Program-made: the position numbers and the translations under genes | Notes under the pieces: generated by a model | What the model was told of the DNA's origin: nothing | Database searches by the model: none | The model's input: the letters and a program-made list of their open reading frames with translations, nothing else | Source of the DNA: Typha latifolia | Taxonomy: Eukaryota > Streptophyta > Magnoliopsida > Poales > Typhaceae | Direction of reading: 5' to 3' | NCBI GenBank assembly: GCA_019914945.1 | Contig: CM034103.1 | Span: 1,488,001 to 1,552,000, forward strand | Length of the DNA stretch: 64,000 nt | Shown: positions 38,291 through 48,886 of the stretch, piece by piece | Position numbering within the stretch: position 1 is the stretch's first letter | Layout of the letters: every line of letters starts with the position of its first letter

Positions 38291-39957
38291 TCAACTCTGC
38301 ATCTTTCGATCCAAGCTAGGAACATAACCAAGAAGCTTCATGCTCATTGTAATCGTATCCAGGACTTCATATATATCTTCATATCTGGGATGAGACTTGT
38401 CCTCAACAAGAAACTTGTGAATCCTGCCACCTAACTCGATCAAGCTATAGCCTGCTGACTTCTTGTGTTGCTTCTCTTTCAGTGTCTTCCATACTTTGGC
38501 GACACTGTTCCACTTCCCGGACGCCGCATAGATGTTCGAGAGTATCACTTGGTTTCCAGTGTTCCATGGTTCAAGCTTGAAGAGATAGTTTGCTGCCATT
38601 TCTGCCAATTGTACTTCACCATGGAAACTGCAAGCTCCAAGTAAGGCTCCCCATATTACTGAATCTGGTTCCATTGGCATACTTGTTATGAGAGTGTAAG
38701 CTTCCTTTAGAAGACCGGCGCGACCGAGTAGATCAACCATGCAACCGTAGTGTTCCATTTTCGGATCAAGAGAGTAGTTTATCCCCATGGAGTCAAACAA
38801 GTGCTTCCCTTGATCAACTAATCCACCATGAGTGCAAGCCAAAAGAACACCAACAAATGTAATGTCATCAGGAGTGATCCCCATCACCTACATAGAATTC
38901 AATGAGAACCTTGTTAAATATAGTGATAGAGGAGCTCGAATTCAGGACCTCTTCTGATACCATCATAACTTTGCATGTCAAATATTTGGATAGCTATCAA
39001 GAAGCATAAGCAAAAGGAGCTTACCCTCATCTCATGGAAAAGCTCAAGAGCCTCCCTCCATCTCCCATGCACCGCAAACCCCATAACCATAGAATTCCAA
39101 GAACAGAGGTTCCTCCTCCCGCCCATCTCATCAAACACCCGCCTCGCCCTCTCAACATCACCACACTTGGCGTACATCTCCACCAAAGCGTTGCCCACGA
39201 ACACATTCCCAGCCAATTTATTCTCCCTCGCATACCTCTCAATCCTCTCTCCCAAACCCATCGCCCCGAGGTTCGCACAAGCGGGCAGAACACTAGCGAG
39301 CGTCACCTCATTCGGCCTCACCTCTCCCTCTTCCCACATCCTCAAGAACACTTCGATGGCCTCCTCGTACCGCCAGTTCTGGGCGTACCCAGAAACCATC
39401 GAGGTCCAAGAGACCACATTTCTCGTCGGCATCGAGTCGAACAACTCCTTGGCACAACCCAATTCACCGCATCTGGCATACCCATTCAACAAGGAGTTCC
39501 ACGCCGATAAATCCCTGTGTAGCATTTCGTCGAACAGTTGTCGGGCAACATCAAGTAGGCCATTTTTGCAGTACATGTCAAGGAGAGAAGTTGAGACAAA
39601 TGGGTCAGAGGGGAAGAAGGACTTGACGAAGAGCGCATGAATGGCTCTCCCATGTCTGGGTTGGGAGAAGCGGGCGCAGGCGGCGAAGAGGAGGGTGAAG
39701 GAGAAGGGGTTGGGGGGGAGGAGGAGCCGCATGCGGGCGAAGAGGAGGAGGCATTGGGAGAAGGCGCCATGGATAGAGTAGGAGTGGAGGAGGCGGTTGA
39801 AGAGGGGAGTGGAAGGAGGAGAAGGGTGGGAGAGGAGGAGGGCGGAGGCGTAGGAGAGGTTGGGGTTTGGGAGGGAGAGGAGTTGGAGGAGGAGGGGTTG
39901 GAGTTGGTTAATGGCGTGGCGAAGTGTGTAGGCATGGATTTGCTTCACCTGGTTCAT
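38291..39957 (-). CDS. PPR protein, PLS type with E/E+ domain
   Basis: Two exons on the minus strand, 39957-39025 and 38887-38291, flank a 137-bp GT-AG intron in phase 0. The product has 509 residues. It starts MNQVKQIHAYTLRH and carries PLS-type PPR motifs alternating in length, such as DPFVSTSLLDMYCKNG, DLSAWNSLLNGYARCG and NVVSWTSMVSGYAQN. It ends with an E domain (WGALLGACSFHGEV onward) and an E+ stretch (SLIELGGRIHKFLVEDKSHP). There is no DYW domain, so if it takes part in organellar C-to-U RNA editing it would need a DYW partner supplied in trans. ATG 39957 is the first ATG of the frame. The GC-rich 5' half creates long antisense frames that are not genes. It resembles the At5g08510 group from memory only. 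Confidence 0.92.
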
Positions 39958-41810
39958 AACCAAGTCTCATTTGGTTTGTATTTGGGTCCACTTTTCGGGT
40001 GCATTATTTATACGTGATGAGTTACATACTTACATTTGATAATTATTTTTATTTTTTTAAACTTCCTGTATTATTTAGCGGCTTAAAAAAAATAATTCAT
40101 AAGGTAAAATAATTTCTGCTAAAATATATATTTAATATATATATATATATATATAAACTAGAGATTTTTAAGCGAGTTTAATTTAATATTAAAAAAGACT
40201 TAGCTCTTTCTAATGTATAGACTATAGATTAGATAACTAAGTTATAATATGTCCAAAAGTCTAGGCTATAGAGACAACTCCCACATCAAAATTTGCCCAA
40301 AAATCCACTCATGCAAAGAGTTTGTAACATAATTTTCTTCTTAGATTGAGACCCATCATTCTCAAGAGAGGATGAGAGAGAGGTTGATGACGTGTAATAA
40401 CAAATTTAGATGGATAGCCACGTCAGTCAAGATGGTGAGAGAAGGCCATTCTGATTGGAATCCCAAGTGTTAACCATCCAATCATTCCTACTTGTCCCTA
40501 TGCTGTTGCTAAATTATTGACATGATATGGCCAATTAAATATACCACCTTATCTTTTGGTAGACCTCCACATAGATTTTATGCTTGCAAACTGTAATTTT
40601 CTAGTTATATGCATACCCGCCTTCAGGTTATTTTTTTAATAATTAAAAGTTAAAATCTACACAAAATTTATTTATATAGGCAAAAAGATAAAAGTAGGGA
40701 TAACTAAGAGAAAAGAAAAGAAAATTAATGCTACTTTTATGGGTCCATCATAGAGGATGATTACTCCCATTAGACAACTTTATTACTTTTAAACATATAA
40801 GTGGCTTTCATTAGGTCAATTTAGGGGTGATTTCCAAGAGCTTACACACTAAATAACCAATCAGATTATCTTGCTATTTTTCTAAGCTCCACTTGCATCA
40901 ATCTTTGTCAATAAGCTAACTCGAGTTCCATAAATTACAAATTTATAATTAAGCTACTTACTTGGATTAGAGAGGCAGGTACTATTAGTATTCTTTTTTC
41001 TAGTGTTCCATTTGAGCAAGCTAACCATGATAGATGGACAGGAATAGAATAATATTTGGCACATTTATGTATGGTTGTAAGTCCTATCAATATCAATATT
41101 CTTGGTGATGGATATGCACATGTTCTATTGGAGTTGTGGCAAAAAAATACAATTCCTCTGTTGCATAGAAGACTAAATTAATATACTAATGTAAATATTT
41201 ATCTTGACAGTTTTTTTTTTCCATTATCTTGACAAGTTATTTGACATTATACCTCATAAGCTAGCAAATATCAGGACTGGACTAGCAGGTGTTCTAGGAT
41301 GTAAATCCTACAGGTCAACTCTTTTGTGTAAAAGCCTTTTAAGCTTTGGGCAGTTGGCTCGAGCAAAGCGCTATGCTAGGGTTTGGCCCTTTTCCCTCTC
41401 GTCGCCTCTGTTGGTTTTCTCCATGGCGACTCGTCTTCTTTTATGGGAGAGGGGTTTTTTTTTCTCTCCTCCCCCTCTCTCTTCCTCTCTTCTTTTTTCT
41501 TTCTCTTTGGTCCCTCTTTCTCTCCTACACTATCCATATCATATCTTTTCCCTCATTTGTGTCACCGTTGTCTATCGTCGCTGCATGGGCCGAGTGCCAC
41601 CGTACTCACTCAATCCCCTCATTGGCCTTTGTGTCGCCACGATTGGACTCCTCTCACCTTGTTATCTCCATCGCCATGTCGTGCCTCATTCTCGACTCGC
41701 CTCACCTCGCCTAGCTTTCATCTCCATCGACACTAGGATCTGTCATGCCTTGTCCTATTTTGGGCTAACTTTTTTTGAGAATCAAATATCTGTGTGGATG
41801 TAATAGGAAG

Positions 41811-41847
<37 letters not shown>
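39958..41847. other. Spacer between the E-class PPR gene and the LTR element
   Basis: The first part is AT-rich. From about 41330 to 41810 the DNA turns CT-rich and GC-richer, with several overlapping 117-199-codon frames in all plus-strand phases (41204-41803). Frames open in three phases at once indicate low stop-codon content rather than coding. A 34-bp CT run (about 41814-41847) abuts the LTR. I cannot identify the CT-rich segment. Confidence 0.5.
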
Positions 41848-41850
<3 letters not shown>

Positions 41851-42378
41851 AACAACCCAAACCTAGAAAAAAAATTTATTTAATTTTGGGCACGACATGG
41901 CCGGCCTCATGCCCATGCAAAGCTGCTCATGCAGCTTGCGTGGTGGGGGCGCCACGCGCCCGCAGTCGCGGCGAGCCCGGGCGCCGCCGCAACCCCCTCC
42001 ATCGCCTCCTCTCTCTCTCTATTTAAATCTCTCTCTATCTATCTATCTCTCTCGGTCTCTCTCTCACTCCATTCTCTCTCCACTCTCTTTCGCACTCCTC
42101 GTTGCCGACATCGGCCCGCCGCCACCGTCAGTGAGAAGCTCTTCTTCTCTCTCTCTCTCTCTCTCGCCCGAGCTCGGGCTCGTCGGAGCCGAGTCGTTGG
42201 CGAGAGGTCCCCGCCAGCCCGGGTCTGCAACCTCATCCCTCACTTTCTCTCTCTTCTCCTCATCTTCTTCTTCTTTCTTTCTTTTTCTCCTCCTTCCTCA
42301 GCTCCTTCTCCTTCTTTCTGCATAGGCCTAGCACTATAGCAGACAATGCTAGGCCGAGCCCAGCACTAATGGCATAAT

Positions 42379-42419
42379 TTAATTAATTAATTAATTAATT
42401 AATTAATTAATTAATTAAT
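42379..42419. repeat. (AATT)n microsatellite
   Basis: About ten uninterrupted AATT units, inside the putative LTR. A TTTA run follows at about 42570-42595. Confidence 0.85.
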
Positions 42420-43618
42420 GTTATTTATTTAGGTATTTTTCTTCTTAATTAGTGCAAGTAGATTATTTAGACATTAACTATTTTAATAATATTATATATC
42501 ATTCAATATAATTTTATTAATGATAATTTTTATAATTAATGATTAATTAGGTATAAATATAGGTAATACTTATATTTATTTATTTATTTATTTATATATC
42601 TACTAGATTAATAGATATTTCTATTAATTTTATGATTATTCTGCAACAAATAAAATACTAAGCTTATTTAGTTATTAATTTATTATTTTATCGAGTAAAA
42701 ACTGCATTGTCCCTAATTAATCAAGATAGTGTATGAATTATAAAATTAATTATAATTAGACCTTGTCTAAACTTATAGTTATTTAGCCTTTTATTTTATT
42801 TTATAATTATATATTTAGAAATACTCTAATATAAAAAAAAACATGCCTTTTCTCCTTATATTATAACTAATATTTTATAATAATAATATAATTATAGTAT
42901 TTGAATCGTATCTATATTATAGCCCTAGTTATGTAATAAAAAATAAAGAAAAGTGATTCTAAACCTAATAAACCTTTATATTTTAATTGAATTAATTCTA
43001 ATTAGATAAACGACTAACATCATACTACTTAAATATTTCAGATCCCGAACCCCTTATTTGAAACATCGTGGACCTTGCTAGCGATGAGTGTCACTCGGTT
43101 GATTGGCGGATGTGAGGGATACGTGGTTTGCGCCTTCTGATCAAGTATGAGTAGTCTTATCTCCTATACGTCTTTCTCAAATTAGGATATATTATATCTT
43201 ATGTACATGCATGTTTTGGCCTCCAGCATTATTATATAATTTTATCTAGAGATGATTTCAGTCCAGCATATTTTATTATACATTTGATTACGCTGATCTA
43301 AGATATGAGCACATTGGTGATATATAGAGATGATTATACTGTTATGATTCTATATCGGGATGATCTCTATCATGAGTATGCATGTGATAGAATAACAAAA
43401 GTATACATGTGTTAGATACACGGTTAGAGTCGGCATTGCATTATTTTTCTCTTGGCTTCTTTACTACATAAATTCCTGAGTTGCATGATTTGTTGTCGTA
43501 CTGGATATATGCATATGATTTATCATGTATAGGAAATCATAAAAGTACATGTGTATGTGATGTGATGTGATATGATGTGATGGCTAGAACGTTATTTGGT
43601 CCGGACTGGTACTGGACA

Positions 43619-43890
43619 TACTCTTAGCGTATGACAGAGTATGGTGATGGCTGATTGTTGTACTCTTAGCATATGATAGGGTACAACTATCATTGATATA
43701 CCCTTAGCATATGACAGGGTATGATTATTTTCTTCTAAGATACCATTAGTGTATGGTAGGGTATGATTTATCTATAAAGATACTCTTAGCGTATGGTAGG
43801 GTATGATTTATCTACAGAGATACCCTTAGCGTATGACAGGGTATAATTTATCTACAGAGATATTCTTAGCGTATGATAGGGTATGCTCTG
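43619..43890. repeat. Seven-unit tandem array, period 40 bp
   Basis: Units begin with TA(C/T)NCTTAGCGTATG-like sequence at 43619, 43661, 43699, 43741, 43781, 43821 and 43861. The last four are spaced by exactly 40 bp and the first ones by 38-42 bp. Each unit has the core TTAGCRTATGRYAGGGTA. Units are imperfect and directly adjacent with no separate spacers, so this is a minisatellite within the putative LTR. Confidence 0.85.
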
Positions 43891-44909
43891 AGCTTGTGAC
43901 ATGATGTGTATCGAGTTTGGGGTCGGGTACTGTAGTCCAGTATGGTAGATGATATTCAGAGTTGAGACGGATGATTGTGATAGTGAGAGATATACGGATT
44001 ATATTTGGCTTTGACATATACGATTATCTAGTGGTTGACATGCATCATGCATCATCATTGATGTGACTAGTATTATTGGATCATAATTGTTATACATGAT
44101 ATGTTGTTATATTCGATAATGTTATATGGTAATTTCATCATGTGATATATTTTTAGTTGAGGATATAATATGCTCATTCATGAGAATTGATTTTATTCAT
44201 ATATATGTCATTAATGATATATATATATATATATATATATACATGTTCATACATTGCATTATGCTGCTTTCTGATTCATATTATTCAGTACATGATTTAC
44301 TCTTTATTTGGCATCACTGATTCGGGATAATGTCTATTCACTGAGCCTTTTGCTCATGACTCTCTTTATTTCTTTCTTTTTAACCTTCATAGATATTATG
44401 GTACGTGATTTCACCTTGAGATACTCTGATGAGATATTTTAGAGCAAAGATGAGGTAAGCTATAGATACGATACAGTATATATGATAGTTTATATAGAAA
44501 TTTAGTTGTACTAATATTTGATATTTGTACTCTTTTGTATTAGACAATGATCTGTATGATACATGTCGAATCATAGTGTACTCTTGTATTAGTTGTTTAG
44601 TTGTACATTGATGGTTTGTTGTGGCCTGTGTAGGTCCTGCCAGATTAATCAGTGGTCTACTGTATATTATTGTGGACTTGAATATTCATATGTTAACAAG
44701 TTTATTTGGTTGATAGTATGTTTTATTTTGTGTTAGATTATGTGAGCATGAATATGTTAGCAGATAGTATTTGATGATGTCATGATTGTATATGCACAGT
44801 AGAATATCTGTGCGTGACGGGCCCCGCTCGATCTGTCGCGTGCGCCGCGCGTGCCATGTGGGCGCATGGGCGTGCACGTGCTCGTGCTGGGCGGGGGCGT
44901 TATATCTCT

Positions 44910-46107
44910 CCTTTTTCTCGTTTGTTTGTTTATTGTATTCTTGGATTCACATGTCTACTCAAATGGGGTCATCATATGTTTTGTTAAATTTATTGGACTC
45001 TGTCGCCGGCATGTCTGCATCCCTGTCTAAGCTTGCTTCCTAATTGGGTGCTTAGCTTCTCAAAGCTCATGCCATTATACACATAGTGCTACTGATTGGC
45101 CAAACGAGAGATTTGTTTCTAGAGAGTTGCTTTATCTTCTCTGTTTCTATTATGCTTAAGTACTTGTATTAATTATTGTTTGGTCTATAATGCAACTAAG
45201 TACAAGGCTTATTTTTAGGGATATTACCCAGTCCTTTTTTATCGTCTTTGTATTAAGTTGTATATATATATTAAAATAAAAATAAAAAGTTAGACAATAA
45301 ATAAGAAAGAAATCCCTGACCCTCTACGAGTCCCTTCATCATAGTTAGCACTATTCCTTCCCCTTCTATCTCTCTCGGAGAAGGAATTCTCTAGGCTATT
45401 TAGAGGTAATTATAGAGGAAGAATTAGGTTGTTGTTTATGGATTCGTATTGACTGAGTAATAATAACTCGATTCTTTGATCTTTTCTCCCCCTCGTATCT
45501 GGTCCATAACCTCGTTCCCAATTGAAAATTGAGAAATATTTTGTTGGGTTTTGTCCAAAATTCGAATTTGATCACATCTCGTGATGCAAGTTTGGCTTTT
45601 TTCTTTTTCTTTTCCTTTCTTTTGGAGTCGATTTGTTTCATTATTCCTACCGACTCTTTTGTCACTATCGCCCCCAAGGTCCTCCCTTTTCGTTTTGCTT
45701 GCTTGGTTATCCAATCTTCGCTTCCTTTCTCATTTGTTTGGGATTCTTTTGGGCAAATTCTGCTTTCCTACTCACAGACCCAATCCTTTTGCGCCCGCCG
45801 TTTTGACCTCTCCAAGATTCCTTTTTTTTTTCTTACCAGGGATCAAATTCCCTGTCGGTGAGAAAGTGGAAAGAGGAAGAGGAGAAGAAGGAAGAAGAAG
45901 AGGCAGTAGAAGAATTATCATCTCCTTTTTATATCTTGTAAGGTTCTTATGGTTCTTCCTTTCTGTTTTGAATTGGGTATGTGAGTAGTGTTCCCAATTT
46001 TTGCTATCTTATGCACTTATTCTGGACCTGTCTTGTTGATATCTTGGTGAATTTTATCTTTATGCTAGTAGGAAGCACCTAAGTATAAGAGCTGGGTAGT
46101 AGGGTCG
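44910..46107. other. Spacer and probable leader region of the Yippee-like gene
   Basis: From about 45300 the sequence is CT-rich (runs of TTTCTTTTTCTTTTCC type), as is common in plant leaders. A leader intron is possible because the start codon at 46108 is preceded by an AG-rich junction (near 46070). I cannot place the transcription start. Confidence 0.45.
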
Positions 46108-46777
46108 ATGGCAGAATTGGTTGGGCCTCGTGTTTACAGCTGCTCCAATTGCAGAAACCATGTCTGCCTTCATGATGATATCATCTCCAAAGCTTTTCAG
46201 GTGAAGCTCTTGCAGAACTTTTGCTCATTTGGTTCTAATTTTTGGTTGCAATGCTTTTCTGATACTCATGTTTCCCATGGATGCTTGCACATATGCTTTT
46301 AGGTCTTGAATTTTACCCAAATTTTTGCCTGATTTAACTACATAAGTGTTGTACGAAGATACTGGATGCCCAGTTATATAAGCATATTGACGGAGCTGAT
46401 AATTCAATTGATGGTTCTTTTATTTCTTTTGAAAATTATATGCAAGTGCTGCTGGTAAATAACAACTTGGACTTGGATGCATTAGTGTTTTTTTGTAGTG
46501 CTTGTGGAATGATACTCTCTCTTTTGGATTGCTCTCTGGGTTGACTTAGGGGAGAAATGGGCGTGCCTTCCTGTTTTCACATGCAATGAACATCGTCGTT
46601 GGGCCAAAGGAAGACAGGCATCTCATGACAGGCCTGCATACGGTTGCTGATATTTATTGCCGTGATTGCCGTGAGGTGTTGGGTTGGAAGTATGAAAGAG
46701 CATACGAGGAGACACAGAAGTACAAAGAAGGAAAGTTCATATTTGAGAAAATGAAGATTGTTAAGGAAAACTGGTAG
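46108..46777 (+). CDS. Yippee-like zinc-binding protein
   Basis: Two exons, 46108-46200 and 46550-46777, with a 349-bp GT-AG intron, encode 106 residues, the typical size. The whole protein is a single Yippee domain. The zinc ligands form the family pattern C-X2-C-X52-C-X2-C: Cys12, Cys15, Cys68 and Cys71. Other conserved stretches are [29 protein letters not shown] and QKYKEGKFI. Yippee domains resemble the cereblon/Mis18 fold. Animal members act in cell division and as part of the CTLH ubiquitin ligase; the role in plants is poorly known. All ligands are intact, so the gene looks functional. Confidence 0.95.
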
Positions 46778-47983
46778 TCACCGAGAATGGATTTGTTAAA
46801 TCTTCTGAAGCTCTGATGCAATGTGCTGTGTCTGTGTGCCATGATTCTCTATGCGTTATTATTCATCGGTTCTTGTACATAACCATTTAGTACTGTAAGT
46901 TCCAATTTACCTGTTGCATGTCCTTGCTTCAGTTTTACTTGTAAAGGTACCGGTGACTGTTAATTACTTGATTTTTCTTTGTGAATAAGATACAACTTGT
47001 GAATGCTTGTCATGTAGCCATGACTTTTAGTTGTCTATAGTTGTATATGCAAAAATAATAGCAGCTTGATTCTTTTAGTTCTGCACTGGAAAATATTGAT
47101 GTCGAATAACATTTTGCAACAGCTTGTCAGCAGAAGTTGTGACTTGTTTCTACCTCTTGTCAAAGTAACCACCAAAAAACATATGTTTCTTGTGATCTAG
47201 TTTGGAACTCCCTAGATTCTTTAAGGCAAGGCCTAATTTGATTGCTTCTTGAGGTTCTGAAGCTTAAAATTATAATTCCATCCAACATCGGAAAACCACA
47301 GTTTGTATGCAGACTTTTGGTGTCTTTGCTAGCTTTTTTTTTTAATCTTAATGGTTCGATCTCTCTTTTCACTTGCACTAAAAAAGTGCTCTTACATAAA
47401 TCAAACTTCTTTCCTGGATGTATTGTTTTTTGTGTTACTTTTCTTAATGCAACTTACAAGTTGGATGAGTAACATTATGCTCCTTAATATATCAAGATTA
47501 CTCAGATTGATTTCTTATATTCTTAGTAGTCCTTTATCATTTCATTGATAACCATAGTATATTTCTTCGCAATCATCTTATAAATTGCATTACAGTTGCA
47601 GACTCTGATCATTGCATCCATAGCCTGTGATTAATTGATGATGGTATAGTATAGGTTTTTATCTGAATATGTTAGCTGAGAATACCAAGATTGTCTAAGA
47701 AGATAACTGAGCTTGTTTGTGAGGCTACAGCAACTCTTCTTTTGAAGATGAATGACATATGGGGATTCATTTGGCCTGCCTACTTGTTCTTTGATTTATC
47801 TGACAAGTAAATTCTCATGAAATCTATTACTCCTTTTCTTGGTTTAGAGAGAGAAAAACACCAATTCTCACAGCAGATTGGTTTGTGTTCAAAGTCAGTC
47901 AATGAAGAAACAAGGACTAATTAAATTATTGGTAGTTGTCTTCATAGATTCAGATAAGATAATATAGAATTCCCACAACATCA
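46778..47983. other. Spacer between the Yippee-like gene and tRNA-Val
   Basis: It begins with the Yippee-like 3' untranslated region. No protein or RNA gene could be recognised up to the tRNA. Confidence 0.6.
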
Positions 47984-48056
47984 GGTGTCGTGGTGTAGTT
48001 GGTTATCACGTCAGTCTAACACACTGAAGGTCTCCAGTTCGAGTCCGGGCGACGCC
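47984..48056 (+). tRNA. tRNA-Val (anticodon AAC)
   Basis: The 73-nt cloverleaf is complete. The acceptor stem is GGTGTCG with CGACGCC (one G-U pair). The D arm is TGGTGTAGTTGGTTATCA, containing the internal A box. The anticodon loop CTAACAC with AAC sits in the stem CAGT/ACTG. There is a GTTCGAGTC B box, and TTTT follows at 48064 as an RNA polymerase III stop. It has no intron and no encoded CCA. The T stem (TCCAG with CCGGG) has one A-C mismatch where the common plant gene has G-C, so the gene may be mildly diverged. Confidence 0.93.
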
Positions 48057-48886
48057 AAATCTGTTTTAGTTAGTGTATGTTTTTTGTCTATTAATGTCAT
48101 AATTTATTCTTAACAGGGATGTAGAGTAAATCAATTTCGAGTCTAAAATCGGTTTAGGTTTAGCTCATCTACATTTCGAGATCGAGGCATAAATGAGCCT
48201 ATTCAAGTCTTAAATGACTTGAACTTAGTTTAATCTAGGCTCAATTTGAATTAGAATCTAATAATTACTACATAATATATATATATATATTAATAAATAA
48301 TAATTTTAAGTTTATTGAGTCGAGTTTGAGTGAATAGGCTTGTGTAATTCTTATCTATTTTATACATTTCTATCTTTGATACAAAGTTTTATTGTTTATA
48401 GATTTTTTTTTTTTTTTTTTGCATTCATTCAGAAATCATAGTTTAGCATAATTTTACTACCATCATGCATAGAATGATGTCATAGATTGATAAAGGATTT
48501 TCATAATTTAATTATATTAAATTAAATATATATTTTATATAATCTATGCATATATTTTGTTTTAATCGAGTGTAGTCGATTTACGCATAACTAAAATTTA
48601 TTATTGTAAAGGAAAAAAAAATTTAAATTGTAAAAGCCTGTTATTTGTACTTAAGGCTTTATTCTTATATATATATTTTTAATCCTGGCATCTAAGTCAA
48701 TTTTTCGTTTAGTATTACTCGGTGCAGTATTCTTCGTAGTGTGAGCTAATTAGAATCCGACACTCGTGAAATCGGCATTTGAGAAATAGTACACTGCGAG
48801 AAGTCGGCAGCTTACGGGAACTTCTTTGCTCTCGCTTTTCCTCTTAACTTCGGCCACGGTGGCTCGAATCACAAGAGGAGGTCGCC
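48057..48886. other. Spacer upstream of the Cdc14/SIN-like gene
   Basis: AT-rich DNA with a T-run near 48402-48420. Probably holds the promoter of the following gene; I see no clear TATA box. Confidence 0.5.

Larger units (their letters stand above)
41843..44909. mobile_element. Putative solo LTR, 3.06 kb, Ty3/gypsy-like
   Basis: The body 41848-44904 starts TGTAACAACCC and ends GGGCGTTATA. These form short imperfect inverted termini, the last base pair being TA instead of the canonical CA. TCTCT flanks both sides (41843-41847 and 44905-44909), consistent with a 5-bp target duplication. No gag, protease, reverse transcriptase or integrase frame lies inside, so this is one LTR without its internal part. 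A TATA-like ATTTAAAT at about 42020 sits in CT-rich sequence and may be the LTR promoter. A 40-bp tandem array lies at 43619-43890. The left duplication falls in a CT repeat, which weakens it. Very long LTRs of this kind suggest a Tekay/Del-type chromovirus, but this is inference. Confidence 0.6.

Noticed and set aside
39034..40017. Plus-strand frames up to 221 codons opposite the E-class PPR gene
   Set aside because: They are antisense shadows of the GC-rich PPR exon, and the real minus-strand protein has clear PPR motifs.
41204..42339. Overlapping plus-strand frames of 117-199 codons
   Set aside because: Several phases are open at once because of CT-rich low-stop sequence. Products are Ser/Leu/Pro low complexity and the right part lies in the putative LTR.
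43619..43890. Regular 40-bp array that could suggest a CRISPR
   Set aside because: The units are directly adjacent, imperfect and without unique spacers, in a plant nuclear context inside an LTR-like element. It is a minisatellite.
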